Shown: positions 45,310-54,728, numbered from the stretch's first letter. The stretch is 64,000 nucleotides of DNA from Anabaena sp. 4-3 (GCF_001597745.1 NZ_LUHJ01000061.1:305844-369843), one strand, 5' to 3'. Program-made: numbers and translations. The notes: generated by a model not told the origin, from the sequence alone.

Positions 45310-45457
45310 GTGAATTCGATGAACCTCTCCCCAACCCCTCTCCGACGCGGAGAGGGGCTAAAATCTGCTGAGGTTTCAACGAAAAATAAAGCTTTGAAAG
45401 CCTCTCTCCTTGTAGGGGAGAGGTTTGGAGAGGGGTTTTTCAATTCGTCGAACTCAC
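45310..45457. repeat. 148-bp MITE-like element with terminal inverted repeats
   Basis: Ends GTGAATTCGATGAA and TTCGTCGAACTCAC are inverted repeats with two differences. Inside are CCCCTCTCC-GACGC-GGAGAGGGG and a second CTCTCC/GGGGAGAG hairpin. The element lies between the ABC permease stop and the pentapeptide promoter. The rest of the 44877-45493 gap is AT-rich and unassigned. Confidence 0.8.
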
Positions 45458-45493
45458 ATTAAAGAAGACAGGAAAATATCTAGAGACGGTTGT

Positions 45494-46375
45494 TTATTCT
45501 TCTTCCCAGGTTTGTAATTGCCAATAAACAAGTACAAGAGTAATGCCTAACAGCACTGTAGCGGCTGCGGCTGCATAACCAAAATCGAATTGAGCAAAAG
45601 CTTCTTGATAAATATAATACACGAGTAAATTCGTAGTATTCAGGGGGCCGCCACCTGTGACTACATAAACTGTTTCAAAACTGCGTAAGGTAAAAATAGA
45701 GGTGGTAATTGTGGCAAAAATTAAAGTCGGTCGCAAACCGGGTAAAGTAATATGCCAAAATTGTTGCCAACCGTTAGCACCGTCGAGTTCTGCGGCTTCG
45801 TAGCGACTGGGGGGAATAGTCTGTAAACCAGCCAAAAACACCACCATATTAAAACCCAGTTGCTTCCAAATAGTCATAATAATTATTACAGGCATTGCCC
45901 AAAATGTATCTCCCAACCAAGAAATTGGCGCAATACCAAATAAATTTAACAATTCATTGACGGGGCCTGATGTTTGAAATAACCAACGAAATCCTAAACC
46001 GGCGGCTACTAGAGAAATAATAGAAGGTAAAAAATAGGCACTGCGGAGAAAACCGCGCAAGGCTAGAGAACGATTTAATAAAGCTGCCAAACCGATGGGA
46101 ATAACTAAACTCGGAATTAAACTGGCAAGGGTAAAATAAACTGTGTTGCCGATAACTTGCCAAAAATCAGGGTTGAGGATTAAACGCCAATAGTTTTTCA
46201 AACCTACCCAATAAGTACCTCTAGAGGTGAAACTCCCAGCAGTAAAGCTGAGGTAACACAAATAGGCAATCGGCCAAATCACAAATAAACCTAACAAAAT
46301 TAGGGCAGGTGTGAGAAAAGTCCAGGCGGCAAATGTATCATTGTCTAACCATGAGTTGGTGTATTTTTTTGGCAT
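45494..46375 (-). CDS. Sugar ABC transporter permease (MalF/UgpA type), orphan
   Basis: A 293-residue binding-protein-dependent permease with six membrane helices. The EAA loop is clear (YEAAELDGANGWQQFWHITLPGLRP), which contacts the ATPase. FVIWPIAYLCYLSFTAG near the N-terminus and ETVYVVTGGGPLNTTNLLVYYIYQEAF near the C-terminus are family hallmarks. A second permease, binding protein and ATPase should exist, but none is nearby, so they are encoded elsewhere. Substrate unknown. The second ATG (46375) fits GAGG spacing better than 46381. Confidence 0.88.
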   Translation of the reverse strand: MPKKYTNSWLDNDTFAAWTFLTPALILLGLFVIWPIAYLCYLSFTAGSFTSRGTYWVGLKNYWRLILNPDFWQVIGNTVYFTLASLIPSLVIPIGLAALLNRSLALRGFLRSAYFLPSIISLVAAGLGFRWLFQTSGPVNELLNLFGIAPISWLGDTFWAMPVIIIMTIWKQLGFNMVVFLAGLQTIPPSRYEAAELDGANGWQQFWHITLPGLRPTLIFATITTSIFTLRSFETVYVVTGGGPLNTTNLLVYYIYQEAFAQFDFGYAAAAATVLLGITLVLVYWQLQTWEEE

Positions 46376-46458
46376 GAGCATTTTCCTCTTGGCGATTTAG
46401 CTACTGTATTGACAGCTTTGTAATTTTGAGTTTTGATTTTTGAATTGTTGAATTGCTT

Positions 46459-47106
46459 ATGAACCTCCGCCTTGATTCTACTTTGAGCCTTGTTTCTCCC
46501 AGCGTTAATACTCATCACCTAGCTCAAGACGCTCCTTTAAAATTGGGGATAATGGCTTCTGGTAGTGGCAGTAATTTTGAAGCAGTTGCTCAAGCGATCG
46601 CTGATAAACAACTTAATGCCCAAATTCAAGTTTTAATTTACAATAATCCCCAGGCTAAAGTCGCAACTAGAGCCGCCGACAAGGGCGTAAAGGCGGTTTT
46701 GTTGAATCACCGCGAATATAAAAGCCGTGAATCTTTTGATCAGGAAATTGTCAATACTTTACAGCAATATGATGTAGATTGGATAGTTTTAGCGGGTTGG
46801 ATGCGTGTTGTGACATCTGTTTTGATTGATGCTTTTCCCAATAAAATTATTAATATTCACCCCAGCCTATTACCTAGTTTCAAAGGCATTCACGCTGTTG
46901 AACAAGCTTTGCAAGCTGGGGTAAAAATTACTGGTTGCACAGTGCATTTAGTTTGTTTAGAAGTTGATAGCGGCCCGATATTAGTGCAAGCAGCCGTGCC
47001 AATACTACCAGACGACACAGCCGAAACCCTCCACGCCAGAATTCAAGTCCAAGAACATCAGATATTACCACAGGCGATCGCGATCGCAGCAGGTGTAGCA
47101 GTGTAG
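46459..47106 (+). CDS. purN: Phosphoribosylglycinamide formyltransferase
   Basis: A 215-residue GART that transfers formyl from 10-formyl-THF to GAR in purine synthesis. The family motifs are LGIMASGSGSNFEAV, the substrate loop LAGWMRVVT, the catalytic NIHPSLLPSFKG (Asn-x-His) and the Asp of HLVCLEVDSGPILVQAAVP. The N-terminal 30 residues before LGIMASG are longer than in E. coli PurN but usual for cyanobacteria. Start at ATG 46459; a TTG two codons earlier is possible. Confidence 0.94.
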   Translation: MNLRLDSTLSLVSPSVNTHHLAQDAPLKLGIMASGSGSNFEAVAQAIADKQLNAQIQVLIYNNPQAKVATRAADKGVKAVLLNHREYKSRESFDQEIVNTLQQYDVDWIVLAGWMRVVTSVLIDAFPNKIINIHPSLLPSFKGIHAVEQALQAGVKITGCTVHLVCLEVDSGPILVQAAVPILPDDTAETLHARIQVQEHQILPQAIAIAAGVAV

Positions 47107-47170
47107 GGGAGCAGAGGGAGCAGGGAAACTAACAACTAATGACTAATGACCAATGACCAATGACTAATAA

Positions 47171-47752
47171 CTATGAATTCTGAAGTTTCCACAAACAGCT
47201 AGAAACCCAATTTGTCATCATATGAGCAACAATTGGCACTAACAAGTTACCACTCAACAATGCGCTGTATCCCAGTATTATACCAATAATGGTAGCCCAA
47301 ATTACATAAGGCCATTGTTGAGAACCGCTCAGATGCAAAATGCCAAAGCACACACTAGAGCCAATTACAGCGAAATGATCCAGCCCTAAAGCGGATAACA
47401 TCACACCGCGAAATAATAATTCTTCACTTAATCCCGGTAGCAAACCTAACCAAATTAAATCCGGCCATACTAAAGGTTTCAGCACTAATTCTAAGTAATA
47501 GTCTGCACTTTGGCGGTATGGCGGGTATAAGCGATAAGCCAGCCCACTCAAAACTGTAATCATTACACCCACACCCAACCCTAAAGCAAAGTCTCTTGGA
47601 TACCAATGCCATTCAAATAATAAAAAGTTGCCCAAGCGTAACCACACTTTGGCAACTATCCATAACAGGGTTGCAGTTGCTCCCATCGCCACTAGCACTT
47701 GGGTGCGGGTTAAGTATGGAATTTCTGGATCTTGTTTTTTTTGTTCAACCAC
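47171..47752 (-). CDS. CPBP family intramembrane metalloprotease (CAAX protease-like)
   Basis: A 193-residue membrane protein of the Abi/CPBP family. The motifs are Glu-Glu-x3-Arg in LSEELLFRGVM, Phe-x3-His in FGILHL, and His-x3-Asn in AHMMTN. These form the membrane-embedded metal site. About five or six helices. GTG at 47752 is used as start. In bacteria these enzymes are linked to bacteriocin self-immunity or membrane protein maturation. It follows the DUF3326 gene on the same strand with an STRR-filled 72-base gap. Confidence 0.88.
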   Translation of the reverse strand: MVEQKKQDPEIPYLTRTQVLVAMGATATLLWIVAKVWLRLGNFLLFEWHWYPRDFALGLGVGVMITVLSGLAYRLYPPYRQSADYYLELVLKPLVWPDLIWLGLLPGLSEELLFRGVMLSALGLDHFAVIGSSVCFGILHLSGSQQWPYVIWATIIGIILGYSALLSGNLLVPIVAHMMTNWVSSCLWKLQNS

Positions 47753-47824
47753 GGGAGTTTGGGGAATGGGGGAGATGAGGGAACGGAGGAGAGAAACTAA
47801 TGACTAATAACTAATAACTAATGA

Positions 47825-48886
47825 CTAATGACTTTCTTCTAAAGGAGATATTTTAGGAATTAGGGAAGCTGGGTTTATACCTGCTTTGTGGGCAACTAAA
47901 ACACCTACGGCTTCTAAATATGAGTTTACTTGTATAGATTTTATGCCTAAGCTTTGGGGTGTGACTTTGACTTGGGTGTGATTTTCCTCAACGGTGATGA
48001 TTTGACATGGCTTTTGGCTGAGGCTGAGTAATGCACTACTGCCGCAAGCTGTGGCTGGCATAATTATCGCATCTACTTGTTCCGCCCAAATATCAGCAGC
48101 GTAAGATGCAGTTAATTCCTTTTCTAATATAAATTGTGGGGCGCGACTCAATCCTACAAGTACGCTTGGTAAAAAAGTATAACCTATTTCTTCCGCAGCC
48201 GAACGGGGGGCTAAATTTGGCTCTGGAGGTTCAGCAGCTAGGGCGGGTGCATGGGCGCAGGGAATTTGCCAGTTTTTAACTACTAAATGGCTAATTACGG
48301 CTTCTGCTCCGGCAATGGGGTCTACACCTTCACCAAGGCGGTAGTTCTGCACTGCTTCCTCATCCATATTATCAGGGAAACGGGCGACGACTGCGATCGC
48401 CTCTGCTCCTGCTTGTTTAATTAATGTTTCCGCCCCCCGCAATAAACTATCTGGGTTGCCTATTGTTCCCCAACTTGCCCCCGATGGTGCGGTGCGTAAT
48501 TCTACGTTTAAGGGGGCATCGGTAATTACATAATCTGTTAAAGTTAAGCCCAAAGTCGCCCGTGCTGCGTCGGCTGTTTGTAGGTGTCTGAGCCTTAACT
48601 CTGGTTCAATTCCCTGGTCTAAAAGTAAACCGATTTTGTTGTTGCGGACAGGACGCAACCCCCAGCATCCGGCGGCGAATTTGTCAAGCCCGTAGCCTTC
48701 CACATAGAAAGCGTTGGGAATATTCCAGTACAAACTTGCACCATTGAGGACATTGGGATGAGTGATCAGGCGATCGCAAACCTGTGCTATTAATCTAGCA
48801 ACGGGTATACCATCTCCTGCATAACCACCAATCGCCGCACCAACGCCAGTTGGTATAATCAGGATAGCTGTGTAGGGACGATTCAT
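47825..48886 (-). CDS. DUF3326 domain protein
   Basis: A 353-residue protein recognised as the cyanobacterial and plant DUF3326 family: AILIIPTGVGAAIGGYAGD, NIPNAFYVEGYGLDKFA, LNVELRTAPSGASWGTIGNPDSLLRGAETL in shorter pieces, and PCAHAPAL. No catalytic role is established. It is rich in small-residue loops typical of nucleotide-binding folds. It may form a unit with the small gene upstream, 96 bases away, and the CPBP gene downstream. Confidence 0.85.
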   Translation of the reverse strand: MNRPYTAILIIPTGVGAAIGGYAGDGIPVARLIAQVCDRLITHPNVLNGASLYWNIPNAFYVEGYGLDKFAAGCWGLRPVRNNKIGLLLDQGIEPELRLRHLQTADAARATLGLTLTDYVITDAPLNVELRTAPSGASWGTIGNPDSLLRGAETLIKQAGAEAIAVVARFPDNMDEEAVQNYRLGEGVDPIAGAEAVISHLVVKNWQIPCAHAPALAAEPPEPNLAPRSAAEEIGYTFLPSVLVGLSRAPQFILEKELTASYAADIWAEQVDAIIMPATACGSSALLSLSQKPCQIITVEENHTQVKVTPQSLGIKSIQVNSYLEAVGVLVAHKAGINPASLIPKISPLEESH

Positions 48887-48896
48887 TTTGAGACTT

Positions 48897-48971
48897 GAGT
48901 GCTGAGTTAATCTAGGTTAAAAATTATTACGGATTAATTTATTTAATTCAAGTTCTAGTTACTCAGCACTC
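48897..48971. repeat. Inverted repeat GAGTGCTGAGT / ACTCAGCACTC
   Basis: Perfect 11-bp arms 53 bases apart between the DUF3326 gene and the small upstream gene. The same arm sequence as at 26427-26464. It would form a stem in the leader of the DUF3326 transcript. Confidence 0.6.
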
Positions 48972-48982
48972 TTGTAAACGAA

Positions 48983-49162
48983 TTATTGCGCTTGTGTAGT
49001 CACCACAGCTTCCACAGTCGCCTTTTCCTTTTCAGAGTCTACAGCAGTAACAGCCCAGCGTAGGGGTTCTCCCTGCTTTTTCAACTCTGCTTCAATCACT
49101 TGTTGTAACTCGGTGGGTGTTTCTTGAAGGTCAATTTCTGCGGTAATAAAATGAGTAGTCAT
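48983..49162 (-). CDS. Small conserved soluble protein, unknown
   Basis: A 59-residue acidic protein, MTTHFITAEIDLQETPTELQ then QVIEAELKKQGEPLRWAV, ending in VEAVVTTQAQ. The alternating pattern predicts beta-alpha-beta. No family name recognised; high coding quality and position upstream of DUF3326 support a real gene. ATG 49162 was preferred over an upstream TTG. Confidence 0.7.
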   Translation of the reverse strand: MTTHFITAEIDLQETPTELQQVIEAELKKQGEPLRWAVTAVDSEKEKATVEAVVTTQAQ

Positions 49163-49279
49163 GGCTATCAATCAAGTTGATTTGTAGATTCTAGATTAAC
49201 CGATTTCAGCCGCAGTGAAACACTCTTCTGATTGAGAGGCAGCAGGTTTGATTTTTCCATAAAATGTATTTGTAGTAGC

Positions 49280-49380
49280 GTGGCAAGGCTAAAGTAGTGC
49301 AAAAATATAGTTTTTGTGGTGCGGGCTTCTAGCCTGCACCGGACGGGCAAGATGCCCATCCCACAAAAGAGTTTTAATGC
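49280..49380 (+). repeat. Dispersed ~102-bp repeat, copy 2
   Basis: Opposite orientation to 38910-39013. It contains GGACGGGCAAGATGCCCATCC and GCGGGCTTCTAGCCTGC hairpins. The surrounding 49163-49623 gap has no gene. Confidence 0.8.
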
Positions 49381-49623
49381 ACAAATTTAGCTGTGTCAGT
49401 CCAGTAGGGTGAGTTAGCCACAGCGTAACGCACCAGAATCTCAACAAGGGTGCTGTACTTTCCGCGAAAAAGAACTCTCCGTATCTATGAAAAATCAAAT
49501 AGTAATCATATATCTTATTGATTTGTAACAGTAATTGGTAATGATGACAATCAGTAATTTGCATTTTAGGCAATTAATCCTGACAGTAAAAAATTACCAA
49601 TTACCGACATCAAACCATTGGTA

Positions 49624-49941
49624 TTACTTACCGAATTGCAACTGATAAACAGTGTCTTCTTTTTCTGTTTCAATTTTCAAATCAGAACGGGGATAGGCGA
49701 CACAGAGCAAAGTATAACCTTGTTTTTGTAAATCAGGACTAACGCCCATACCATCAGTTTGATCTACAGTTCCGCCGTTAATAATTTTCGCTGCACAAGT
49801 GGTGCAAACACCTGCATGACAAGAACTGGGCAACTCTAAACCAGCAGCATCAGCTACGGATAAAATGGTTTCGTTTTCAGGAACTTGTAATATGTGAGTT
49901 TTGCCTTGGTGAAGAATTTCAACAGTGTAAGTTTGAGACAT
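49624..49941 (-). CDS. Plant-type [2Fe-2S] ferredoxin
   Basis: A 105-residue ferredoxin. The cluster ligands are in SSCHAGVCTTCAAKI (C-x4-C-x2-C) and the fourth Cys in LLCVAYP. The overall pattern, including VDQTDGMGVSPDLQ, matches photosynthetic-type ferredoxins but with a longer basic C-terminus (YQLQFGK) than PetF. It is probably a minor paralogue rather than the main photosystem I acceptor. Monocistronic. Confidence 0.92.
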   Translation of the reverse strand: MSQTYTVEILHQGKTHILQVPENETILSVADAAGLELPSSCHAGVCTTCAAKIINGGTVDQTDGMGVSPDLQKQGYTLLCVAYPRSDLKIETEKEDTVYQLQFGK

Positions 49942-50076
49942 ATACCAAACCAGAGTGAAGCAGACAAATGTAATATTTTATCGTAAATTTTGCCGAAAAA
50001 TCAAATTCAGCAAGGCAACTAAAGGAATAGTTTTCAAATAGCTATAAACGCAAAAGTAGCTATACAGTAATAATTA

Positions 50077-50182
50077 TATAGCGTTTTCTAGTCTCACGAG
50101 GTACAAATTTATCTGCGTTTATCTGCGTGCATCTGCGTTTAATTCTGACTGACTGTACCGCACGGGAATGGAAATTGCTATA
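50077..50182. repeat. 106-bp MITE-like element, copy 2
   Basis: Same TATAGC/GCTATA ends, length and interior as 9440-9545. It lies in the acnB upstream region, 149 bases before the start codon, so it may affect the acnB promoter. Nothing else is evident in 49942-50330. Confidence 0.82.
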
Positions 50183-50330
50183 AGTCCTTGCTAGACACAA
50201 AAAATCAAGTCAGGAATCTCACTTTCTATCTAGTTCACCTGGGAAAGAGTGATGAGGTGGTATTCTCATCCTACATAGGAAGTGATGATAAATTTTGACG
50301 AACCTTTGCTTGAATAACTTGGAGAACACA

Positions 50331-52898
50331 ATGCTGGAATTATATCGTCAACAAGAGGCCCAAAGAGCAGCCCTAGGTATTCCTCCCTTACCGTTAGATG
50401 CAAAGCAAACCTCAGAGTTATGCGAATTGCTGAAAAATCCACCCCAAGGGGAAGAAGATACATTATTGCATTTATTGCGCGATCGCATACCCCCTGGTGT
50501 AGATGCAGCAGCTTATGTGAAAGCTGGGTTTCTCACAGGTATTGCTAAAGGCGAAATTACCAGCCCCTTGATTTCCGCCGTAAAAGCGGTAGAATTACTC
50601 GGCACAATGGTAGGCGGTTACAATGTGCAGTCTTTAATTGAGTTGCTAGCATTCCCCGTTGCTGAACAAGCTGCCACCGCTTTAAGCAAGACTTTGTTAG
50701 TGTATGATGCTTTCCATGATGTGTTAGAGTTAGCGAAAACTAACCCCTACGCTAAACGGGTAGTTGACTCATGGGCTGCGGCTGAGTGGTTTACAATGCG
50801 CCCCACAGTACCAGAAGCTATTACCGTCACCGTGTTTAAAGTCCCTGGGGAAACCAACACCGATGACTTATCCCCAGCCACCCACGCCACTACTCGCCCA
50901 GATATTCCCTTACACGCCCTAGCAATGCTAGAGACACGCCAACCGGGAAGTTTAGAAACCATTGCCGAGTTGAAGAAAAAAGGACATCCTGTAGCTTATG
51001 TTGGGGATGTGGTGGGGACTGGTTCTTCGCGGAAATCAGCGATTAATTCGGTATTGTGGCATACAGGGCAAGATATCCCCTCTGTTCCCAACAAACGCGC
51101 CGGGGGGTATATTTTAGGTGGTGCGATCGCTCCCATCTTTTTTAACACAGCCGAAGATGCCGGTGCTTTGCCTATTCAGTGCGATGTCACCAAACTCGAA
51201 ACCGGCATGGTAATAACCATCCATCCCTACAAAGGCGAAATTACCAACCAAGCCGGCGAAGTCATCTCCACCTTCACCCTCAAACCCGACACCATTCTTG
51301 ATGAAGTCCGCGCCGGGGGACGTATTCCCCTACTAATTGGGCGTACCCTCACCGACAAAACCCGCCAAGCCCTTGGTTTAGAACCCAGCACCGTCTTTAT
51401 CCGTCCCCAGCAACCCAGCGACACAGGTAAAGGCTATACCCTCGCCCAAAAAATGGTCGGTAAAGCTTGCGGTTTACCCGGTGTACGTCCCGGTACATCC
51501 TGCGAACCCATCATGACTACCGTTGGTTCTCAGGATACCACAGGCCCCATGACCCGCGACGAACTCAAAGAACTCGCTTGTCTCGGCTTCAGTGCTGACT
51601 TAGTAATGCAGAGTTTCTGTCACACCGCCGCCTATCCCAAACCCGTAGACATCAAAACCCACCAAGAACTCCCCGATTTCTTCGCCTCCCGTGGTGGTGT
51701 AGCATTGCGTCCCGGCGATGGTATCATTCACTCATGGCTCAACCGGATGTTATTACCCGACACCGTAGGCACAGGCGGCGACTCGCACACCCGCTTCCCC
51801 TTGGGAATATCCTTCCCGGCTGGTTCTGGTTTAGTAGCATTTGCTGGCGCGTTGGGTGTGATGCCTTTGGATATGCCAGAATCAGTTTTGGTAAGATTCA
51901 AAGGAGAATTGCAACCGGGAATTACCTTAAGAGATATTGTTAACGCCATTCCTTACGTTGCCATTCAACAAGGTTTGCTCACCGTCGAGAAAGAGAACAA
52001 GAAAAACATCTTCTCCGGTAGAATTATGGAAATTGAAGGCTTACCAGATTTAAAAGTAGAGCAAGCCTTTGAACTTACCGACGCTACCGCCGAACGTTCT
52101 TGTGCAGGTTCTACAATTAAATTGAGTGTAGAAACAATTTCTGAATATCTGCGTTCTAACATTGCGCTGTTAAAGAACATGGTAGCCAGAGGCTATCAAG
52201 ACGCGCGGACTATCATGCGTCGTGTCGCCCAAATGGAAGCATGGTTAGCCAACCCTGTGTTATTAGAAGCCGACACAGATGCAGAATATGCAGCAATAAT
52301 TGAAATTGATTTGAACGAAATCAAAGAACCAATTGTAGCTGCACCAAACGACCCCGATAATGTTAAGTTATTATCGGAAGTTGCCAATGACCCAGTACAA
52401 GAAGTATTTGTTGGTTCTTGTATGACAAATATTGGTCATTATCGGGCAACAGCGAAAGTTTTAGAAGGTGCAGGTGGGGTGAAAACTCGCCTGTGGATAG
52501 CACCACCAACCCGCATGGATGAACACCAATTAAAAGAAGAAGGTGTGTATGGAGTGTTTGGTGCGGCTGGTGCGAGAACAGAAATGCCTGGATGCAGTTT
52601 ATGTATGGGAAATCAGGCGCGAGTTGCTGATGGTACAACAGTGTTTTCTACCTCAACCCGCAACTTCAACAACCGCATGGGTAAAGGTGCAAGAGTGTAT
52701 TTAGGTTCTGCGGAATTAGCCGCAGTTTGTGCGTTGTTAGGACGCATTCCCACAGTGCAGGAATATCTGGATATTGTGGCGAATAAGATTCATCCTTTTG
52801 CTGATAATTTGTATCGGTATTTGAACTTTGATCAAATTGTCGGTTTTGAGGATGAGGGTAGGGTAATTAGTAAGGAGGAACAGGCTTTGTTGGTATAG
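50331..52898 (+). CDS. acnB: Bifunctional aconitate hydratase 2 / 2-methylisocitrate dehydratase
   Basis: An 855-residue AcnB that isomerises citrate and isocitrate in the cyanobacterial TCA branch leading to 2-oxoglutarate, the nitrogen-status signal. The 4Fe-4S ligands are Cys697 (VGSCMTN), Cys755 and Cys758 (GCSLCMG). The N-terminal HEAT-like and swivelling domains characteristic of AcnB precede the aconitase core. ATG 50331 follows GGAG at the right distance; a TTG at 50295 extends the frame but lacks support. A GGTGAGTC/GACTCACC hairpin (52909-52930) follows the stop. Confidence 0.96.
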   Translation: MLELYRQQEAQRAALGIPPLPLDAKQTSELCELLKNPPQGEEDTLLHLLRDRIPPGVDAAAYVKAGFLTGIAKGEITSPLISAVKAVELLGTMVGGYNVQSLIELLAFPVAEQAATALSKTLLVYDAFHDVLELAKTNPYAKRVVDSWAAAEWFTMRPTVPEAITVTVFKVPGETNTDDLSPATHATTRPDIPLHALAMLETRQPGSLETIAELKKKGHPVAYVGDVVGTGSSRKSAINSVLWHTGQDIPSVPNKRAGGYILGGAIAPIFFNTAEDAGALPIQCDVTKLETGMVITIHPYKGEITNQAGEVISTFTLKPDTILDEVRAGGRIPLLIGRTLTDKTRQALGLEPSTVFIRPQQPSDTGKGYTLAQKMVGKACGLPGVRPGTSCEPIMTTVGSQDTTGPMTRDELKELACLGFSADLVMQSFCHTAAYPKPVDIKTHQELPDFFASRGGVALRPGDGIIHSWLNRMLLPDTVGTGGDSHTRFPLGISFPAGSGLVAFAGALGVMPLDMPESVLVRFKGELQPGITLRDIVNAIPYVAIQQGLLTVEKENKKNIFSGRIMEIEGLPDLKVEQAFELTDATAERSCAGSTIKLSVETISEYLRSNIALLKNMVARGYQDARTIMRRVAQMEAWLANPVLLEADTDAEYAAIIEIDLNEIKEPIVAAPNDPDNVKLLSEVANDPVQEVFVGSCMTNIGHYRATAKVLEGAGGVKTRLWIAPPTRMDEHQLKEEGVYGVFGAAGARTEMPGCSLCMGNQARVADGTTVFSTSTRNFNNRMGKGARVYLGSAELAAVCALLGRIPTVQEYLDIVANKIHPFADNLYRYLNFDQIVGFEDEGRVISKEEQALLV

Positions 52899-52908
52899 TT
52901 TAGGTTAG

Positions 52909-52930
52909 GGTGAGTCCATCAAGACTCACC
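52909..52930 (+). terminator. Hairpin after acnB
   Basis: GGTGAGTC, loop CATCAA, GACTCACC, eleven bases past the acnB stop. No T-run follows. Confidence 0.55.
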
Positions 52931-52956
52931 TGAAATAAACAGCAAAATCTTGTGTG

Positions 52957-53158
52957 TGGAACAGGCATCCTGCCTGTTATCTATTAAATTGAATTAACAC
53001 TATTCATTTCACAGGTTTGATGTTCACATTTTCACAGGCTAGAAGCCTGTGCCACTTAATTAGATGCCAACCTGTTAAAAGATTTTAAATATATTTTCAC
53101 AGGCTAGAAGCCTGTGCCACTTAATTAGATGCCAACCTGTTAAAAGATTTTAAATATC
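52957..53158. repeat. REP-like hairpins upstream of the RAYT gene
   Basis: One hairpin ACAGGCA-TCC-TGCCTGT (52961-52977) is followed by two tandem 65-bp units (53029-53093 and 53094-53158). Each unit carries CACAGGCT-AGA-AGCCTGTG and ends GTTAAAAGATTTTAAATA. These are the presumed substrates of the adjacent transposase. Confidence 0.85.
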
Positions 53159-53188
53159 AATCATGAACAACATCATATTAATAAAATT

Positions 53189-53707
53189 ATGAAAATAGAA
53201 CAATCGAAACTTTTATCAGTGGAAAATAATCCAGAAATAGACATCAAAAAAAGATGTTTACCCCACTGGGAATTAGCGGGATCTGTTTATTTTGTGACTT
53301 TTAAAACTTGGGATAAGTTAGAATTAACTAATGAAGGAAGGCAAACTGTTTTAAACTGTTGTTTGTTTTTTGATGCTAGTCAAAATAAAAATCAAATTAG
53401 ATATCGTACTTTTGCTTTAGTAATTATGCCTGATCATGTTCATTGGTTAATGCAGCCTTTACCTAAATCAGACAATGAACATTGGTCTTTAAGCAGTATT
53501 ATACATAGTATTAAAAGTTATAGTTCTAAGCAAATTCCCACAGTTATGAAGCATATTGGCATTGTGTGGCAAGATGAAAGATATGATCGAATTATGAGAA
53601 ATCATCAAGAGTTTTTGAATACTTGGAACTATATTAGGGAAAATCCTGTCAAGGCTAGTTTAGTAGAAACTCCTGAAGATTATCCTTTTTTATGGGAGGA
53701 ATTTTAG
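53189..53707 (+). CDS. REP-associated tyrosine transposase (RAYT, TnpA-REP)
   Basis: A 172-residue Y1 transposase-like protein of the REP-associated group. The HUH motif is DHVHWLM (residues 90-96), the catalytic Tyr is in IHSIKSYSSKQI, and the C-terminal block VWQDERYDRIMRNHQEF plus YIRENPVKASLV is diagnostic. N-terminal HWELAGSVYFVTFKT is the first family strand. It cleaves and joins single-stranded REP hairpins. It is bracketed by REP-like hairpins on both sides, and appears intact. Confidence 0.92.
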   Translation: MKIEQSKLLSVENNPEIDIKKRCLPHWELAGSVYFVTFKTWDKLELTNEGRQTVLNCCLFFDASQNKNQIRYRTFALVIMPDHVHWLMQPLPKSDNEHWSLSSIIHSIKSYSSKQIPTVMKHIGIVWQDERYDRIMRNHQEFLNTWNYIRENPVKASLVETPEDYPFLWEEF

Positions 53708-53730
53708 TTAAAATAATTTTACTGTGAATT

Positions 53731-53874
53731 GTGGAACAGGCATCTTGCCTGTTATCCACTAAAAAGAATTAAAACTAATCATTTTATAGGCTTGATTTTT
53801 TACTTTTTAAAGTTTTGTTTTTGAGAGTTTCACAGATTTTATTTTAAGACTTTCACAGGCTAGAAGCCTGTGCC
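53731..53874. repeat. REP-like hairpins downstream of the RAYT gene
   Basis: AACAGGCA-TCT-TGCCTGTT (53735-53753) and CACAGGCT-AGA-AGCCTGTG (53854-53872), the same two hairpin types as upstream and in the same order. The second lies next to the stop codon of the convergent unknown gene at 53886. Confidence 0.85.
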
Positions 53875-53885
53875 ACTATTTATAT

Positions 53886-54293
53886 TTATGAAGCATCGAA
53901 AACTAACATTTTATTATCAAAATATTTCTTAATTGTAATATAATCTTCTGCTATCTCAGAAAAATCTTTTTTTTTGTCTATTTGTTTAGACCTTTGAAAA
54001 TATTCTTCTTGTATAACCTCCCATATTTCTTCATTAACAAAGTAAAACCGTGATTTCGGGTGTAATATAATTTTTGAGTTTTTCCCCAGAAATTTTTCTA
54101 TCTCACCATAAGCATTTAGACTGGGAAATTTAGTTTCTATATTTTCAATAAATTTACTTTCCAACGTTTCATCAACTTTTTCTTCTTTTTCTAAAATCTT
54201 CTTTAACTCCTGCAAAACTTCGTCATGCTTTATAGTTTTAGTAAATTCTTCAGAAAAATACTTGAGTCTTGCAAAATGAACACCTTGAGACAT
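53886..54293 (-). CDS. Unknown AT-rich gene, third of a three-gene cassette
   Basis: A 135-residue charged, mostly helical protein (Lys/Glu/Phe rich). Motif-like stretches are VLQELKKILEKEEKVDE and FPSLNAYGEIEKFLGKNSK, but I recognise no family. It starts five bases after the stop of the gene at 54299-54649, so the two are almost certainly translationally coupled. Base composition is far more AT-rich than that of acnB next door, which suggests acquisition. Confidence 0.6.
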   Translation of the reverse strand: MSQGVHFARLKYFSEEFTKTIKHDEVLQELKKILEKEEKVDETLESKFIENIETKFPSLNAYGEIEKFLGKNSKIILHPKSRFYFVNEEIWEVIQEEYFQRSKQIDKKKDFSEIAEDYITIKKYFDNKMLVFDAS

Positions 54294-54298
54294 AAATT

Positions 54299-54649
54299 TT
54301 AACTCCTAGCTTGTTGAATGTATTGAACTAATTCAGGTAAGCTGTTTACTTTTTGCAAAGATTTTACAAGGAGATCAACTGATTCACAATCATAATATTG
54401 TATATCTATATTAGGAAATTCTGCCTTCAGTTGTTCTAAAAGATTGCGATTATTGCTATCTAGACGATTAACAGGGAAGATATAACGAAAACCGCTTGGT
54501 TGTTTTCTTTTCAATAGTTTTTTTACATCATTTATCCATTTTTTAAGACTATTTTCATTAATAGGAGCATCTAGATTATTAGGAGAAGATTTACACTCAT
54601 AGATATAGTTCCCTTCTTCAAAATATTTTGGTTTTTCTGTAAAAAACAT
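54299..54649 (-). CDS. Unknown protein with a possible PD-(D/E)XK-like core
   Basis: A 116-residue protein. NYIYECKSSPNN places E-C-K at the end of a beta strand, as in the (D/E)-x-K half of PD-(D/E)XK nucleases, with EEG a few residues earlier. This is followed by a helix (LKKWINDVKKLLKRK), a strand (GFRYIFPVNRL) and strand/helix INIQYYDCESVDLLVKSL. The upstream half of a nuclease core is missing or minimal, so the assignment is weak. The gene is coupled to the one downstream. Confidence 0.55.
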   Translation of the reverse strand: MFFTEKPKYFEEGNYIYECKSSPNNLDAPINENSLKKWINDVKKLLKRKQPSGFRYIFPVNRLDSNNRNLLEQLKAEFPNIDIQYYDCESVDLLVKSLQKVNSLPELVQYIQQARS

Positions 54650-54728
54650 TGATTTTACCTATTAATTTGTTGCGATATATTTGTTTTACACTTGTTGAAA
54701 CAGCAGACAGCTAATTCATTAAATTCAG

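Noticed and set aside
49289..49573. 94-residue minus-strand frame
   Set aside because: Much of it translates the dispersed repeat at 49280-49380.
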